Shown piece after piece: positions 53,293-63,300 of a stretch of 64,000 nt of DNA; positions within the stretch are counted from its first letter, which is position 1, and each line of letters opens with the position of its first letter. Position numbers and translations under genes: made by a program. The DNA lies in contig JALQPE010001855.1 in NCBI GenBank assembly GCA_030407315.1, positions 1 through 64,000 of the forward strand, written 5' to 3'. The notes under the pieces are model-generated. The model had not been told where the DNA came from. It searched no databases and saw nothing but the letters and a program-made list of their open reading frames with translations. This DNA comes from Asparagopsis taxiformis. Its lineage: Eukaryota > Rhodophyta > Florideophyceae > Bonnemaisoniales > Bonnemaisoniaceae.

Positions 53293-54456
53293 ATGTTTGG
53301 ATTTTCTCTCCTCGTCGGTCTTTTCCAGGCCATATTTTCCATTGGGCGAGCTCGAAGGAGCTCACCATCTACTTCCCCATCACCACAATCCTCCCCCAAC
53401 CAAGATGCTATGCTGGAGAGCCCCATCTCTAACGCTCATCCCCCACCATCACTCAAACCGCTTAAGTCCATCATTCGATGCACGCCGACGTCACCTACGT
53501 TGACCAATGTCTTCTCGGTCGACTACTGGCCATGGCGCATGGAAATCGCCCACTCCACTGGATCAATCATCCTCGGCGCCTACAGTGGTGAGTTGCGAGT
53601 GATTTCACCCCACAATGGTCAGGAGAGTCACGCCCACCATGGTCACGAGGACAATGCCATTACTGCCATCTGCGTCGGGCAATCAGGCTGCATGGTGTCC
53701 TGTGATTCTTCCGGAATCGTCATCATCTGGAACAACTACAAGCTCACTCGCTGGTTCCACATCCCCGGAACGGATTGCGAAGAATACGTCGAATGCCTGC
53801 AGCTTGTCTCGTCCAGCCGAGCGGTAGTCGGTACGAGATCTGGCTTACTTCTGCTCATCGACATGAACAACGGCGGCATCGTGAGCATTGCGAGAGCCCA
53901 TGCGAAAACGGTGCGTTCGCTCGTCGTGGCCGCCAACGGATCCGTTGTTGTATCTGCATCGGCCGATTGCTCTGCACGAATTTGGGATGCCCAGACGTTG
54001 CAACCAGTGGGCGAGGCGCTTGTCGGACACACCATGTCGCTAAATGGTTTAGCCGTCAGCGAGTGCGGACAGCTGGTCGCTTCAGCTTCATACGATAGCA
54101 ATGTACGTATCTGGGACGTGCGCACATGCAAGCAGGTATCCGCGCCGCTCATAAAACATTATGGCAGTGCTCTGTCTGTGGTTTTCAGCACGGACGGCAA
54201 GCTGTTGTACTCCGGCGGCAGTGACCGAATCTGCATGTGGGACGTTAGGAACCTGGATGACGGGGTAAAATTCGTCGGTGAACTGCAGCACGAGCGTATG
54301 CGAAATGTGTGCTCCCTGCGTATAAGTGCAGACGGGAAATCGCTGATCGCACTGGCCACGGGTGTGTTTGTGTGGGGTGTGAGTGGAAAGGAGGGCGTGG
54401 GTGGTAGAGCGGAAGAGGGGAGGGTGGTGAGGTTTGAACGACTGAATGTAGTATGA
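53293..54456 (+). CDS. WD40 repeat protein, 387 aa
   Basis: ATG at 53293 begins with a hydrophobic segment (GFSLLVGLFQAIFSI), which could be a signal anchor, then a Ser/Pro-rich linker to about residue 75. WD repeats follow: around 110-150 (CMVSCDSSGIVIIWNN), 175-200 (AVVGTRSGLLLLIDM), 205-245 (VVVSASADCSARIWDA), 250-280 (LVASASYDSNVRIWDV), 290-325 (LLYSGGSDRICMWDV) and a final one ending in GVFVWGV. That is about six to seven blades, a normal propeller. WD40 propellers are protein-binding platforms; the partner is not inferable. The frame is intact, with no intron. Confidence 0.8.
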   Translation: MFGFSLLVGLFQAIFSIGRARRSSPSTSPSPQSSPNQDAMLESPISNAHPPPSLKPLKSIIRCTPTSPTLTNVFSVDYWPWRMEIAHSTGSIILGAYSGELRVISPHNGQESHAHHGHEDNAITAICVGQSGCMVSCDSSGIVIIWNNYKLTRWFHIPGTDCEEYVECLQLVSSSRAVVGTRSGLLLLIDMNNGGIVSIARAHAKTVRSLVVAANGSVVVSASADCSARIWDAQTLQPVGEALVGHTMSLNGLAVSECGQLVASASYDSNVRIWDVRTCKQVSAPLIKHYGSALSVVFSTDGKLLYSGGSDRICMWDVRNLDDGVKFVGELQHERMRNVCSLRISADGKSLIALATGVFVWGVSGKEGVGGRAEEGRVVRFERLNVV

Positions 54457-54693
54457 GAGAGTAGAAGAATGTAAATGAAAATATTTATTATTTGTACAAG
54501 GGTTTGGGAACTGTCGAATAGGAGTGGAGGAGTAGAAGAAACAGCGAAGGAGGATATGGCACGTGTTTAGTCTGCGGGTGGGAATGTGGGCTGTAATGGG
54601 TGTGGATGGAGTTGAATTACCAATTGAGGGGCGTGGAAACGAATTAAATTTAGTGTGGGAGATGTGGGAGATCGATCAATTAGAAACATGGCG
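54457..54693. other. 3' flank of WD40 gene
   Basis: No gene; runs into the LTR pair. Confidence 0.5.
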
Positions 54694-54817
54694 TGACGAT
54701 CTTGAGGTAGTCTCGTAATCGGATACCATTTACTTCATCGTCGGCGAGATCGCTTGACGCTACCTTAAATACTGAGTCTACTGTAATGCATTATTGTACT
54801 GGTATGATCTTCCGACA
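54694..54817 (-). repeat. Copia LTR a (124 bp)
   Basis: On the minus strand TGTCGGAAGATC...GATCGTCA. Identical by eye to LTR b and two changes from the LTR at 59978. Followed by AGATG (54818-54822). Left flank TGGCG. Confidence 0.88.
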
Positions 54818-54822
54818 AGATG

Positions 54823-54946
54823 TGACGATCTTGAGGTAGTCTCGTAATCGGATACCATTTACTTCATCGTCGGCGAGATCGCTTGACGCTACCTTAAATA
54901 CTGAGTCTACTGTAATGCATTATTGTACTGGTATGATCTTCCGACA
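54823..54946 (-). repeat. Copia LTR b (124 bp)
   Basis: Tandem copy of LTR a. AGATG lies on both sides (54818-54822 and 54947-54951), so it is either a solo LTR with its target duplication or a tandem duplication of a 129-bp LTR+AGATG unit. Confidence 0.85.
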
Positions 54947-55016
54947 AGATGCGGAGGCTTTTGGAGATACGACACGTTGTACGGATTGATCTTCCGACAG
55001 TCGCCGCGTGGCGTGT

Positions 55017-58000
55017 CTAAGAAAGCCGGAGGAGTTTAACTTGTTGGCGGAACTGAGCTGGTTTTAGTGCTTTAGTTAGGACATCCGCTGCATTTTGTTC
55101 CGATGGGATGTGTTGCACTGTGATCCTGTTGCGTGTAATTTGTTCCTTGAGATAATGATACTTGACATCCAAGTGTTTAGATTTTGGCGTGGGGTGCGAT
55201 GTGTTGGCTGTGGTTACTGCACCGGCGTTGTCCATGTTAATTGTTGTCGGATGTTTTTCTGCGTGATTGAGGTCAGAGAGGAGATGTCGAATGCAGTTGA
55301 CGTGTTGAGCTGTGTGATACCCAGCAACGTATTCGGCGGCCCACGTACTTGGTGCAACAAATCGTTGTCTCTTAGATTGCCAAGCCACGGGGGATCCATT
55401 ATACATTATCACTGTTCCCGTGGTGGAGCGCCGAGTATTCGTACAAGCTGCGAAATCGCTATCTGAATAAGCAGTTAATGTGCTCGTTAGTTTTGTGGAG
55501 TATGTCAGACCTCTTGTTTTGGTGTCCTTGAGGTATCTTAAGACACGGAGGCCTGCATGCCATTGCTGTTTTGTGGGTTGATGTGAATATCTTCCCAGGT
55601 AGCCCGTGATGTACGCTATATCTGGGCGTGTGGAATCAGCCAGGTATCGTAGGCTTCCAACTAATGAATTGTAGTTGTAGGCTTTGATGTCGAGTGGTGT
55701 GTCGAGGTGTTTTGTGGTGTTAATTATGTCTGTCGCTATTGGTGAATTGGCAGACTTGGCACTAGTTAGCCCAAATTGGTGGAGAAGCTTGTCGATGTAC
55801 GCTGGTTGTGTGATAGTGATGGAGTCTGAGTTGCGGGTAACCTTCCATCCCAGGATGTGTTCCACGGGGCCTAGATCTTTGAGGACATATTTAGATTGCA
55901 GATGTTGCTTTGCCGTTTCGCGGAGTTGTTGGCAATTGGAAACCACAAGGAAGTCGTCTATGGTGATCACAAAGAAGACAAATTTGGTGTTGTCCTGTTT
56001 GGAGCGAAGGAGAAATGTGCAGCTTTCACTTGTGAGACGTGTGAAGTTGTGCAGCTCAAGGTGTTTGGATAAACCTCTGGTGAAGGTACTGCAGGCTTGT
56101 TTGGCGCCATAAATGTTGCCAGTGACTTTTCCCACATATCCAGGATACTTAAAAGAACCGTCGAATCGCGGGGGTTGATGGATATACAGGGGTTTGTCAT
56201 CTCCAAACGTTTCGTGGAGGAACGCCGACTCTATATCCCAGTGATGCACGTCGTATCCATGTGCCGCTGCAATAGCCAGTGCCGTGCGTACTGCGTCGCG
56301 ATCGGCCACGGGTGACGTGATGTTATCAGGGTCGTAGTGTACGTTTGGTTTTTGCATGTCGCCGCGAAGATTACATCTTGTTTTCCGTGTCATTGGATTG
56401 CCATTGGCGTCGGTCTTTGTTTTAAGAACCATCTTGACGGGGAGGAGTTTTGTGTTCGGGGGAAGTTGACTCTTGGGGATGTATGTTATGGTACCTCTCT
56501 GCTCTAGTGAGTCTAGTTCTTTGTTCCAGGAGAGAGACCATTCATGGGCATCGTGTGCTTGACGCGCTTGCTGTAATGTTGTGGGGTGGCTGAAACTTTG
56601 TTCTATTTGGGGTGAGTTGACAGTTGTTGCAGATCGAGTGTGCGCGGCCATACTGGTCGCTACAGGGTCTGTGTTGGAGTTGTATGGCTTGAAATCATGA
56701 ATGCGGCAGCGGCTGATTTTATCTTCGCTTGCATTATAGATGTGGTAGTGATTTGCATCCAGACGCCCAACGTAGTGATACATTTGGGCTCGGGGCTGTA
56801 GTTTGGATTTTGGTTTGCGGTCATGGACATGTCCGAGCTGTCCGAAGGTGAGGAAGGTGGTGATGTCAGGTGTTTTGCCTGTCCATACAGCCATTGGGGT
56901 CTGTCCATGTGTCTTGTGTGGTGAGTGGTTGTGGTAGTCAACCGAGGCATGCAGCGCATAGTCCCACAGCTTGGTTGGTAGGCCGGACGTCAGGAGAAGT
57001 GAGCGAGTGGTTTCCATTAGCGTGCGGTTTACGCGTTCGGCTAAGGCATTTTCCTGAGGGCTGTGAGGTATTGTCGGGTGTGTCGTGATGTGTTCGGAGT
57101 CGTAGAACTGCTTAAGGGAGTTGGAAAAATATTCCTTTGCGTTGTCCATAGTTATGTCTGTGACTCGGAATGGGGTGTTAGCGTGGATCGTAGAGATGTG
57201 TTGTTGTATGTGGCTGGCCGCCTGGTTTTTGCGGGGTGATACGTGGACATGAAGGAATCTGCTATGCTCATCCAGGAAAGTCGCAAAGTATCTATTGTTG
57301 TGCAGCGACGGTGGGTTGAAGGGGCCACATACGTCTGTATGGATGTGTGCGCAGAGTTGTGCTGTGCGTGGTCTTGGTCGGAACGGAGCCGACGTTTGTT
57401 TCCCTATTGCACATCCCGTGCAAGTTAGATCTGGAGGGGGACTATGTTTAAGTGTGTCTGGGAGTCCTGTTACTCGACCATGTACCGCGAGGTGGTGTAT
57501 ACGTTTGGGGTGTAAATGACCAAGCCGCAGGTGCCATTCGTGGTAGTCTTGGTCAGTTGAGGTGAGGGTTTTGGTGGCCTTTGGTCGAATTGGCGGCGTG
57601 AGGGTGATACTTTTCGTCGCGGAAGAAGGGATATTGTTTGATTGAATGAGTGGTGCCGTTGGGTTGTGGGTGGGTGGGGTGATCTTGTTTGTTGTACGAT
57701 TGTGCGGAGAGGCATGAGGAGGGTATACTTGTTGTTGTATGGGAGGCTTCGGCTGTTGTGTCGCTGGTGTATTGTCTTTCACAGCTTTGCTCCGGTGTTG
57801 TGGTGACGGGAGGCGGATTTGGTGTGGTTCTGGCTGAACAAGGGGCGTGGCAAAGGTGACCTTTTTGCCATTTTGTTTAATTTGTTGAGGGATACTCGGT
57901 TTAGCGGTGCGTGTGCCGGAAAGGCGGAAAGGGCGGGGAGTTGTAGTCTTGGGATTGAATGCTCGGGGTGGGGCTGTAGGGTGATTTGGTTGCCGTCTAG

Positions 58001-59732
58001 TGTTGTGTGATTTCGGTATGTTGATGTTCTTGGAAGTGGGTTGGGCACGGGCACCATGGCACTGTGTGTGCTTATCTTGTACAGGACTTGTTATAGGGGA
58101 GGTGGGCAGGTAATAGAGGTTATTGTGGCAGGGTGCCTTGGCGATTACCTGTATATTGTCAGGGAGAGGGTGTGGCGTTGTTATGTATGCTGCATCTTTT
58201 TTGAAGATGACGTCATTTTGTTTTGCCAGTTGTCCTACAGATAGGAGGTTATGTTTGGCACTAGGCATGGACACAGCGTGCGGGATATGTACGGTGTGGT
58301 GTGGGGATATTTGAAGGGAGAGGGGACCGTGGTGGGTCAACGGTGCCTGTTGTCCTGATGCGGTGATGGTGGATGATGGATGTGCAACCATGGATGGGTA
58401 TGGGTGTCGGGTGTGTGTGGGTGACGCGCCCGAGTCCAGGAGATACAAATCGGAAGTGTGGTTTATTTCATGGGGGGACATGATCTCTGTGTGGTACGTC
58501 ATACGGTCGTTGTCATGTGAGGGGGAGTGCACTTCGCCATATGGAGAGTGCGATGGAGGTGAGAGGGGAGTTTGTGGCATGGGTGGGGAATGTGTGGAGG
58601 GTTGGTGAGTGGGATGGGGTGGAAGGAGAAGGGGAGAGTGAAAATTTGGTGGATGAATCTGAGGATGAATGGGGGGTGGATGAAGAGAAGTGTAAGGAAG
58701 GGGTGGTGAATTTGATGCAGCATGATTAGATTGTGAGGGTGAAGGAGTTGATCCTCGCTGCTGTTGGTTTAGAGATCTTTGTCGGGTGAAACACTGGTTT
58801 GTGTTGTGAGTACTGCTGCCATGGAAAGTGCACCATAGACCTTGATGGCCTGGTGGCGGATGCCTGACTTTGTGTAGCGCAAATCGCTTGTGATGTCGGG
58901 GTTTGTTGGGGGAGGGGGGTGAAGCGAGTCGCATCTGTGGAATGTAAGAATACGGAGATGGGGGAGGTGTGGTGATAATTGGTGGGTTGTGTTGATGTAG
59001 TAGGGTGGATGTCCTTGTCGGATAAGTAAATGGTTGGGGTGGTGATGGTATTGGGTGTTGGTGGCATGCGGAGGTAGCCTGCTCATGTTCGATGAGCATG
59101 GTCGTCACTAGTTCGAGTGTTGGGCGACGACCGTCATGGAAATTGTGGTAATTCGCTAGATCCCTGAGGAGGGAAGCGTACTCTGGGGTGTCGTAGAGAC
59201 CGTTCAGTATGAATTCCACTGTGGTGCTGTCGTCGTCAATATGTGGGTACTCGGATTGTATCATGAGTTCCCTAAGATCTGTATGTCTTTGGATGTACGT
59301 TTCGATGGGGGTGCCAGAAACGTAAGTTATTTGATTTGCACGTCTTCGGAGGTTGGCGCTGGAGTTTTTCGGGTGTATTGCGGATAGCTTGTTCTTCAGG
59401 TGCTGATATATTACCGGTGTTGGACTTGTTATGATGGAAGGGCTGACTCCACGCAGTATTTCCGGTGATATGTTTGGAATAATGAGGAGGCGTGCAAGAG
59501 CAGTTTTCTGTTGGTGGATCTTGTATGCAGTAGGGTTGACGGGGGTAGTTGGTGGTGGATCGTTGAGATAATCCGTTAGATCGTAAAGGGTAGCATGGCA
59601 TTCGATGGTGTTGCACCATTGGGTGATGTTGTCAGATGTAAGAGGTGGGATATCAAACCGAGGGGATAGGGAAGGGGAAAGGGGAATGGGGGATGGTAGG
59701 GTAGAGGGAGTTGTGACGTTTGGATCAGTCAT
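55017..59732 (-). CDS. Copia gag-pol polyprotein, 1571 aa, intact
   Basis: One ATG-to-stop frame. Gag is followed by a C-x2-H-x4-H-x4-C knuckle (WCTFHGSSTHNTNQC, about residue 300), protease YLLDSGASPTHT (about 440), pre-integrase domain HLRLGHLHPKRIHHL...CTGCAIGK, integrase core (HTDVCGPF, MDNAKEYF, QENALAERVNRTL), RT (HWDIESAFLHETF, GNIYGAKQACS, ITIDDFLVVSN) and RNase H (YSDSDFAACTNTRRSTTG, WAAEYVAG, NMDNAGAV). All catalytic boxes are present, so the element looks capable of making its enzymes. Confidence 0.93.
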   Translation of the reverse strand: MTDPNVTTPSTLPSPIPLSPSLSPRFDIPPLTSDNITQWCNTIECHATLYDLTDYLNDPPPTTPVNPTAYKIHQQKTALARLLIIPNISPEILRGVSPSIITSPTPVIYQHLKNKLSAIHPKNSSANLRRRANQITYVSGTPIETYIQRHTDLRELMIQSEYPHIDDDSTTVEFILNGLYDTPEYASLLRDLANYHNFHDGRRPTLELVTTMLIEHEQATSACHQHPIPSPPQPFTYPTRTSTLLHQHNPPIITTPPPSPYSYIPQMRLASPPSPNKPRHHKRFALHKVRHPPPGHQGLWCTFHGSSTHNTNQCFTRQRSLNQQQRGSTPSPSQSNHAASNSPPLPYTSLHPPPIHPQIHPPNFHSPLLLPPHPTHQPSTHSPPMPQTPLSPPSHSPYGEVHSPSHDNDRMTYHTEIMSPHEINHTSDLYLLDSGASPTHTRHPYPSMVAHPSSTITASGQQAPLTHHGPLSLQISPHHTVHIPHAVSMPSAKHNLLSVGQLAKQNDVIFKKDAAYITTPHPLPDNIQVIAKAPCHNNLYYLPTSPITSPVQDKHTQCHGARAQPTSKNINIPKSHNTRRQPNHPTAPPRAFNPKTTTPRPFRLSGTRTAKPSIPQQIKQNGKKVTFATPLVQPEPHQIRLPSPQHRSKAVKDNTPATQQPKPPIQQQVYPPHASPHNRTTNKITPPTHNPTAPLIQSNNIPSSATKSITLTPPIRPKATKTLTSTDQDYHEWHLRLGHLHPKRIHHLAVHGRVTGLPDTLKHSPPPDLTCTGCAIGKQTSAPFRPRPRTAQLCAHIHTDVCGPFNPPSLHNNRYFATFLDEHSRFLHVHVSPRKNQAASHIQQHISTIHANTPFRVTDITMDNAKEYFSNSLKQFYDSEHITTHPTIPHSPQENALAERVNRTLMETTRSLLLTSGLPTKLWDYALHASVDYHNHSPHKTHGQTPMAVWTGKTPDITTFLTFGQLGHVHDRKPKSKLQPRAQMYHYVGRLDANHYHIYNASEDKISRCRIHDFKPYNSNTDPVATSMAAHTRSATTVNSPQIEQSFSHPTTLQQARQAHDAHEWSLSWNKELDSLEQRGTITYIPKSQLPPNTKLLPVKMVLKTKTDANGNPMTRKTRCNLRGDMQKPNVHYDPDNITSPVADRDAVRTALAIAAAHGYDVHHWDIESAFLHETFGDDKPLYIHQPPRFDGSFKYPGYVGKVTGNIYGAKQACSTFTRGLSKHLELHNFTRLTSESCTFLLRSKQDNTKFVFFVITIDDFLVVSNCQQLRETAKQHLQSKYVLKDLGPVEHILGWKVTRNSDSITITQPAYIDKLLHQFGLTSAKSANSPIATDIINTTKHLDTPLDIKAYNYNSLVGSLRYLADSTRPDIAYITGYLGRYSHQPTKQQWHAGLRVLRYLKDTKTRGLTYSTKLTSTLTAYSDSDFAACTNTRRSTTGTVIMYNGSPVAWQSKRQRFVAPSTWAAEYVAGYHTAQHVNCIRHLLSDLNHAEKHPTTINMDNAGAVTTANTSHPTPKSKHLDVKYHYLKEQITRNRITVQHIPSEQNAADVLTKALKPAQFRQQVKLLRLS

Positions 59733-59977
59733 GTTGTTGACGTGATGGTATTGTGCTTCTAGTTGAGCTTGCCGGTAGAGTTCGTCGGGTAGATTTCGAA
59801 GCTCTTCTTCTGCTCGGAGGAATCTTGCTCGGGTCAGGGTGAATTCTGCGCGTCGGATCGCGCGTTGGTTAGTTGGTGGCGAACCTATTGTGATAGCTGT
59901 GGCTCATACTGTGAGCCTGGTGAGCGTCGCCGTGATCAATGGGTGAAATGAGGTGGGCGGGTTGTGAATGATGGCGC

Positions 59978-60102
59978 TGTCGGAAGATCATACCAGTACA
60001 ATAATGCATTACAGTAGACTCAGTATTTAAGGTAGCGTCAAGCGATCTCGCCGACGATGAAGTAAAATGGCATCCGATTACGAGACTACCTCAAGATCGT
60101 CA
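59978..60102 (+). repeat. Copia 5' LTR of the right-hand element
   Basis: 125 bp, TGTCGGAAGATC...GATCGTCA, plus orientation. It differs from LTRs a/b by one inserted A and one substitution (GTAAAATGGCATCC against GTAAATGGTATCC). Followed by GGTTATGGGACC (60103-60114), the likely primer site. Confidence 0.9.
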
Positions 60103-60369
60103 GGTTATGGGACCAGACCTCCTTGCGCCATCATTCACAACCCGCCCACCTCATTTCACCCATTGATCACGGCGACGCTCACCAGGCTCACAGTATGAGC
60201 CACAGCTATCACAATAGGTTCGCCACCAACTAACCAACGCGCGATCCGACGCGCAGAATTCACCCTGACCCGAGCAAGATTCCTCCGAGCAGAAGAAGAG
60301 CTTCGAAATCTACCCGACGAACTCTACCGGCAAGCTCAACTAGAAGCACAATACCATCACGTCAACAAC

Positions 60370-63300
60370 ATGACTGATCCAAACGTCACAACTCCCTCTA
60401 CCCTACCATCCCCCATTCCCCTTTCCCCTTCCCTATCCCCTCGGTTTGATATCCCACCTCTTACATCTGACAACATCACCCAATGGTGCAACACCATCGA
60501 ATGCCATGCTACCCTTTACGATCTAACGGATTATCTCAACGATCCACCACCAACTACCCCCGTCAACCCTACTGCATACAAGATCCACCAACAGAAAACT
60601 GCTCTTGCACGCCTCCTCATTATTCCAAACATATCACCGGAAATACTGCGTGGAGTCAGCCCTTCCATCATAACAAGTCCAACACCGGTAATATATCAGC
60701 ACCTGAAGAACAAGCTATCCGCAATACACCCGAAAAACTCCAGCGCCAACCTCCGAAGACGTGCAAATCAAATAACTTACGTTTCTGGCACCCCCATCGA
60801 AACGTACATCCAAAGACATACAGATCTTAGGGAACTCATGATACAATCCGAGTACCCACATATTGACGACGACAGCACCACAGTGGAATTCATACTGAAC
60901 GGTCTCTACGACACCCCAGAGTACGCTTCCCTCCTCAGGGATCTAGCGAATTACCACAATTTCCATGACGGTCGTCGCCCAACACTCGAACTAGTGACGA
61001 CCATGCTCATCGAACATGAGCAGGCTACCTCCGCATGCCACCAACACCCAATACCATCACCACCCCAACCATTTACTTATCCGACAAGGACATCCACCCT
61101 ACTACATCAACACAACCCACCAATTATCACCACACCTCCCCCATCTCCGTATTCTTACATTCCACAGATGCGACTCGCTTCACCCCCCTCCCCCAACAAA
61201 CCCCGACATCACAAGCGATTTGCGCTACACAAAGTCAGGCATCCGCCACCAGGCCATCAAGGTCTATGGTGCACTTTCCATGGCAGCAGTACTCACAACA
61301 CAAACCAGTGTTTCACCCGACAAAGATCTCTAAACCAACAGCAGCGAGGATCAACTCCTTCACCCTCACAATCTAATCATGCTGCATCAAATTCACCACC
61401 CCTTCCTTACACTTCTCTTCATCCACCCCCCATTCATCCTCAGATTCATCCACCAAATTTTCACTCTCCCCTTCTCCTTCCACCCCATCCCACTCACCAA
61501 CCCTCCACACATTCCCCACCCATGCCACAAACTCCCCTCTCACCTCCATCGCACTCTCCATATGGCGAAGTGCACTCCCCCTCACATGACAACGACCGTA
61601 TGACGTACCACACAGAGATCATGTCCCCCCATGAAATAAACCACACTTCCGATTTGTATCTCCTGGACTCGGGCGCGTCACCCACACACACCCGACACCC
61701 ATACCCATCCATGGTTGCACATCCATCATCCACCATCACCGCATCAGGACAACAGGCACCGTTGACCCACCACGGTCCCCTCTCCCTTCAAATATCCCCA
61801 CACCACACCGTACATATCCCGCACGCTGTGTCCATGCCTAGTGCCAAACATAACCTCCTATCTGTAGGACAACTGGCAAAACAAAATGACGTCATCTTCA
61901 AAAAAGATGCAGCATACATAACAACGCCACACCCTCTCCCTGACAATATACAGGTAATCGCCAAGGCACCCTGCCACAATAACCTCTATTACCTGCCCAC
62001 CTCCCCTATAACAAGTCCTGTACAAGATAAGCACACACAGTGCCATGGTGCCCGTGCCCAACCCACTTCCAAGAACATCAACATACCGAAATCACACAAC
62101 ACTAGACGGCAACCAAATCACCCTACAGCCCCACCCCGAGCATTCAATCCCAAGACTACAACTCCCCGCCCTTTCCGCCTTTCCGGCACACGCACCGCTA
62201 AACCGAGTATCCCTCAACAAATTAAACAAAATGGCAAAAAGGTCACCTTTGCCACGCCCCTTGTTCAGCCAGAACCACACCAAATCCGCCTCCCGTCACC
62301 ACAACACCGGAGCAAAGCTGTGAAAGACAATACACCAGCGACACAACAGCCGAAGCCTCCCATACAACAACAAGTATACCCTCCTCATGCCTCTCCGCAC
62401 AATCGTACAACAAACAAGATCACCCCACCCACCCACAACCCAACGGCACCACTCATTCAATCAAACAATATCCCTTCTTCCGCGACGAAAAGTATCACCC
62501 TCACGCCGCCAATTCGACCAAAGGCCACCAAAACCCTCACCTCAACTGACCAAGACTACCACGAATGGCACCTGCGGCTTGGTCATTTACACCCCAAACG
62601 TATACACCACCTCGCGGTACATGGTCGAGTAACAGGACTCCCAGACACACTTAAACATAGTCCCCCTCCAGATCTAACTTGCACGGGATGTGCAATAGGG
62701 AAACAAACGTCGGCTCCGTTCCGACCAAGACCACGCACAGCACAACTCTGCGCACACATCCATACAGACGTATGTGGCCCCTTCAACCCACCGTCGCTGC
62801 ACAACAATAGATACTTTGCGACTTTCCTGGATGAGCATAGCAGATTCCTTCATGTCCACGTATCACCCCGCAAAAACCAGGCGGCCAGCCACATACAACA
62901 ACACATCTCTACGATCCACGCTAACACCCCATTCCGAGTCACAGACATAACTATGGACAACGCAAAGGAATATTTTTCCAACTCCCTTAAGCAGTTCTAC
63001 GACTCCGAACACATCACGACACACCCGACAATACCTCACAGCCCTCAGGAAAATGCCTTAGCCGAACGCGTAAACCGCACGCTAATGGAAACCACTCGCT
63101 CACTTCTCCTGACGTCCGGCCTACCAACCAAGCTGTGGGACTATGCGCTGCATGCCTCGGTTGACTACCACAACCACTCACCACACAAGACACATGGACA
63201 GACCCCAATGGCTGTATGGACAGGCAAAACACCTGACATCACCACCTTCCTCACCTTCGGACAGCTCGGACATGTCCATGACCGCAAACCAAAATCCAAA

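Larger units (their letters stand above)
54694..59977 (-). mobile_element. Copia element, left arm of head-to-head pair
   Basis: Minus-strand element with 3' LTRs at 54694-54946, an intact polyprotein ORF and a 5' untranslated part. It stops at 59977 without its primer site and 5' LTR; the LTR that follows is in plus orientation and belongs to the right element. A 53-bp LTR-start-like stretch (54947-54999) separates the end of pol from LTR b. Confidence 0.88.
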
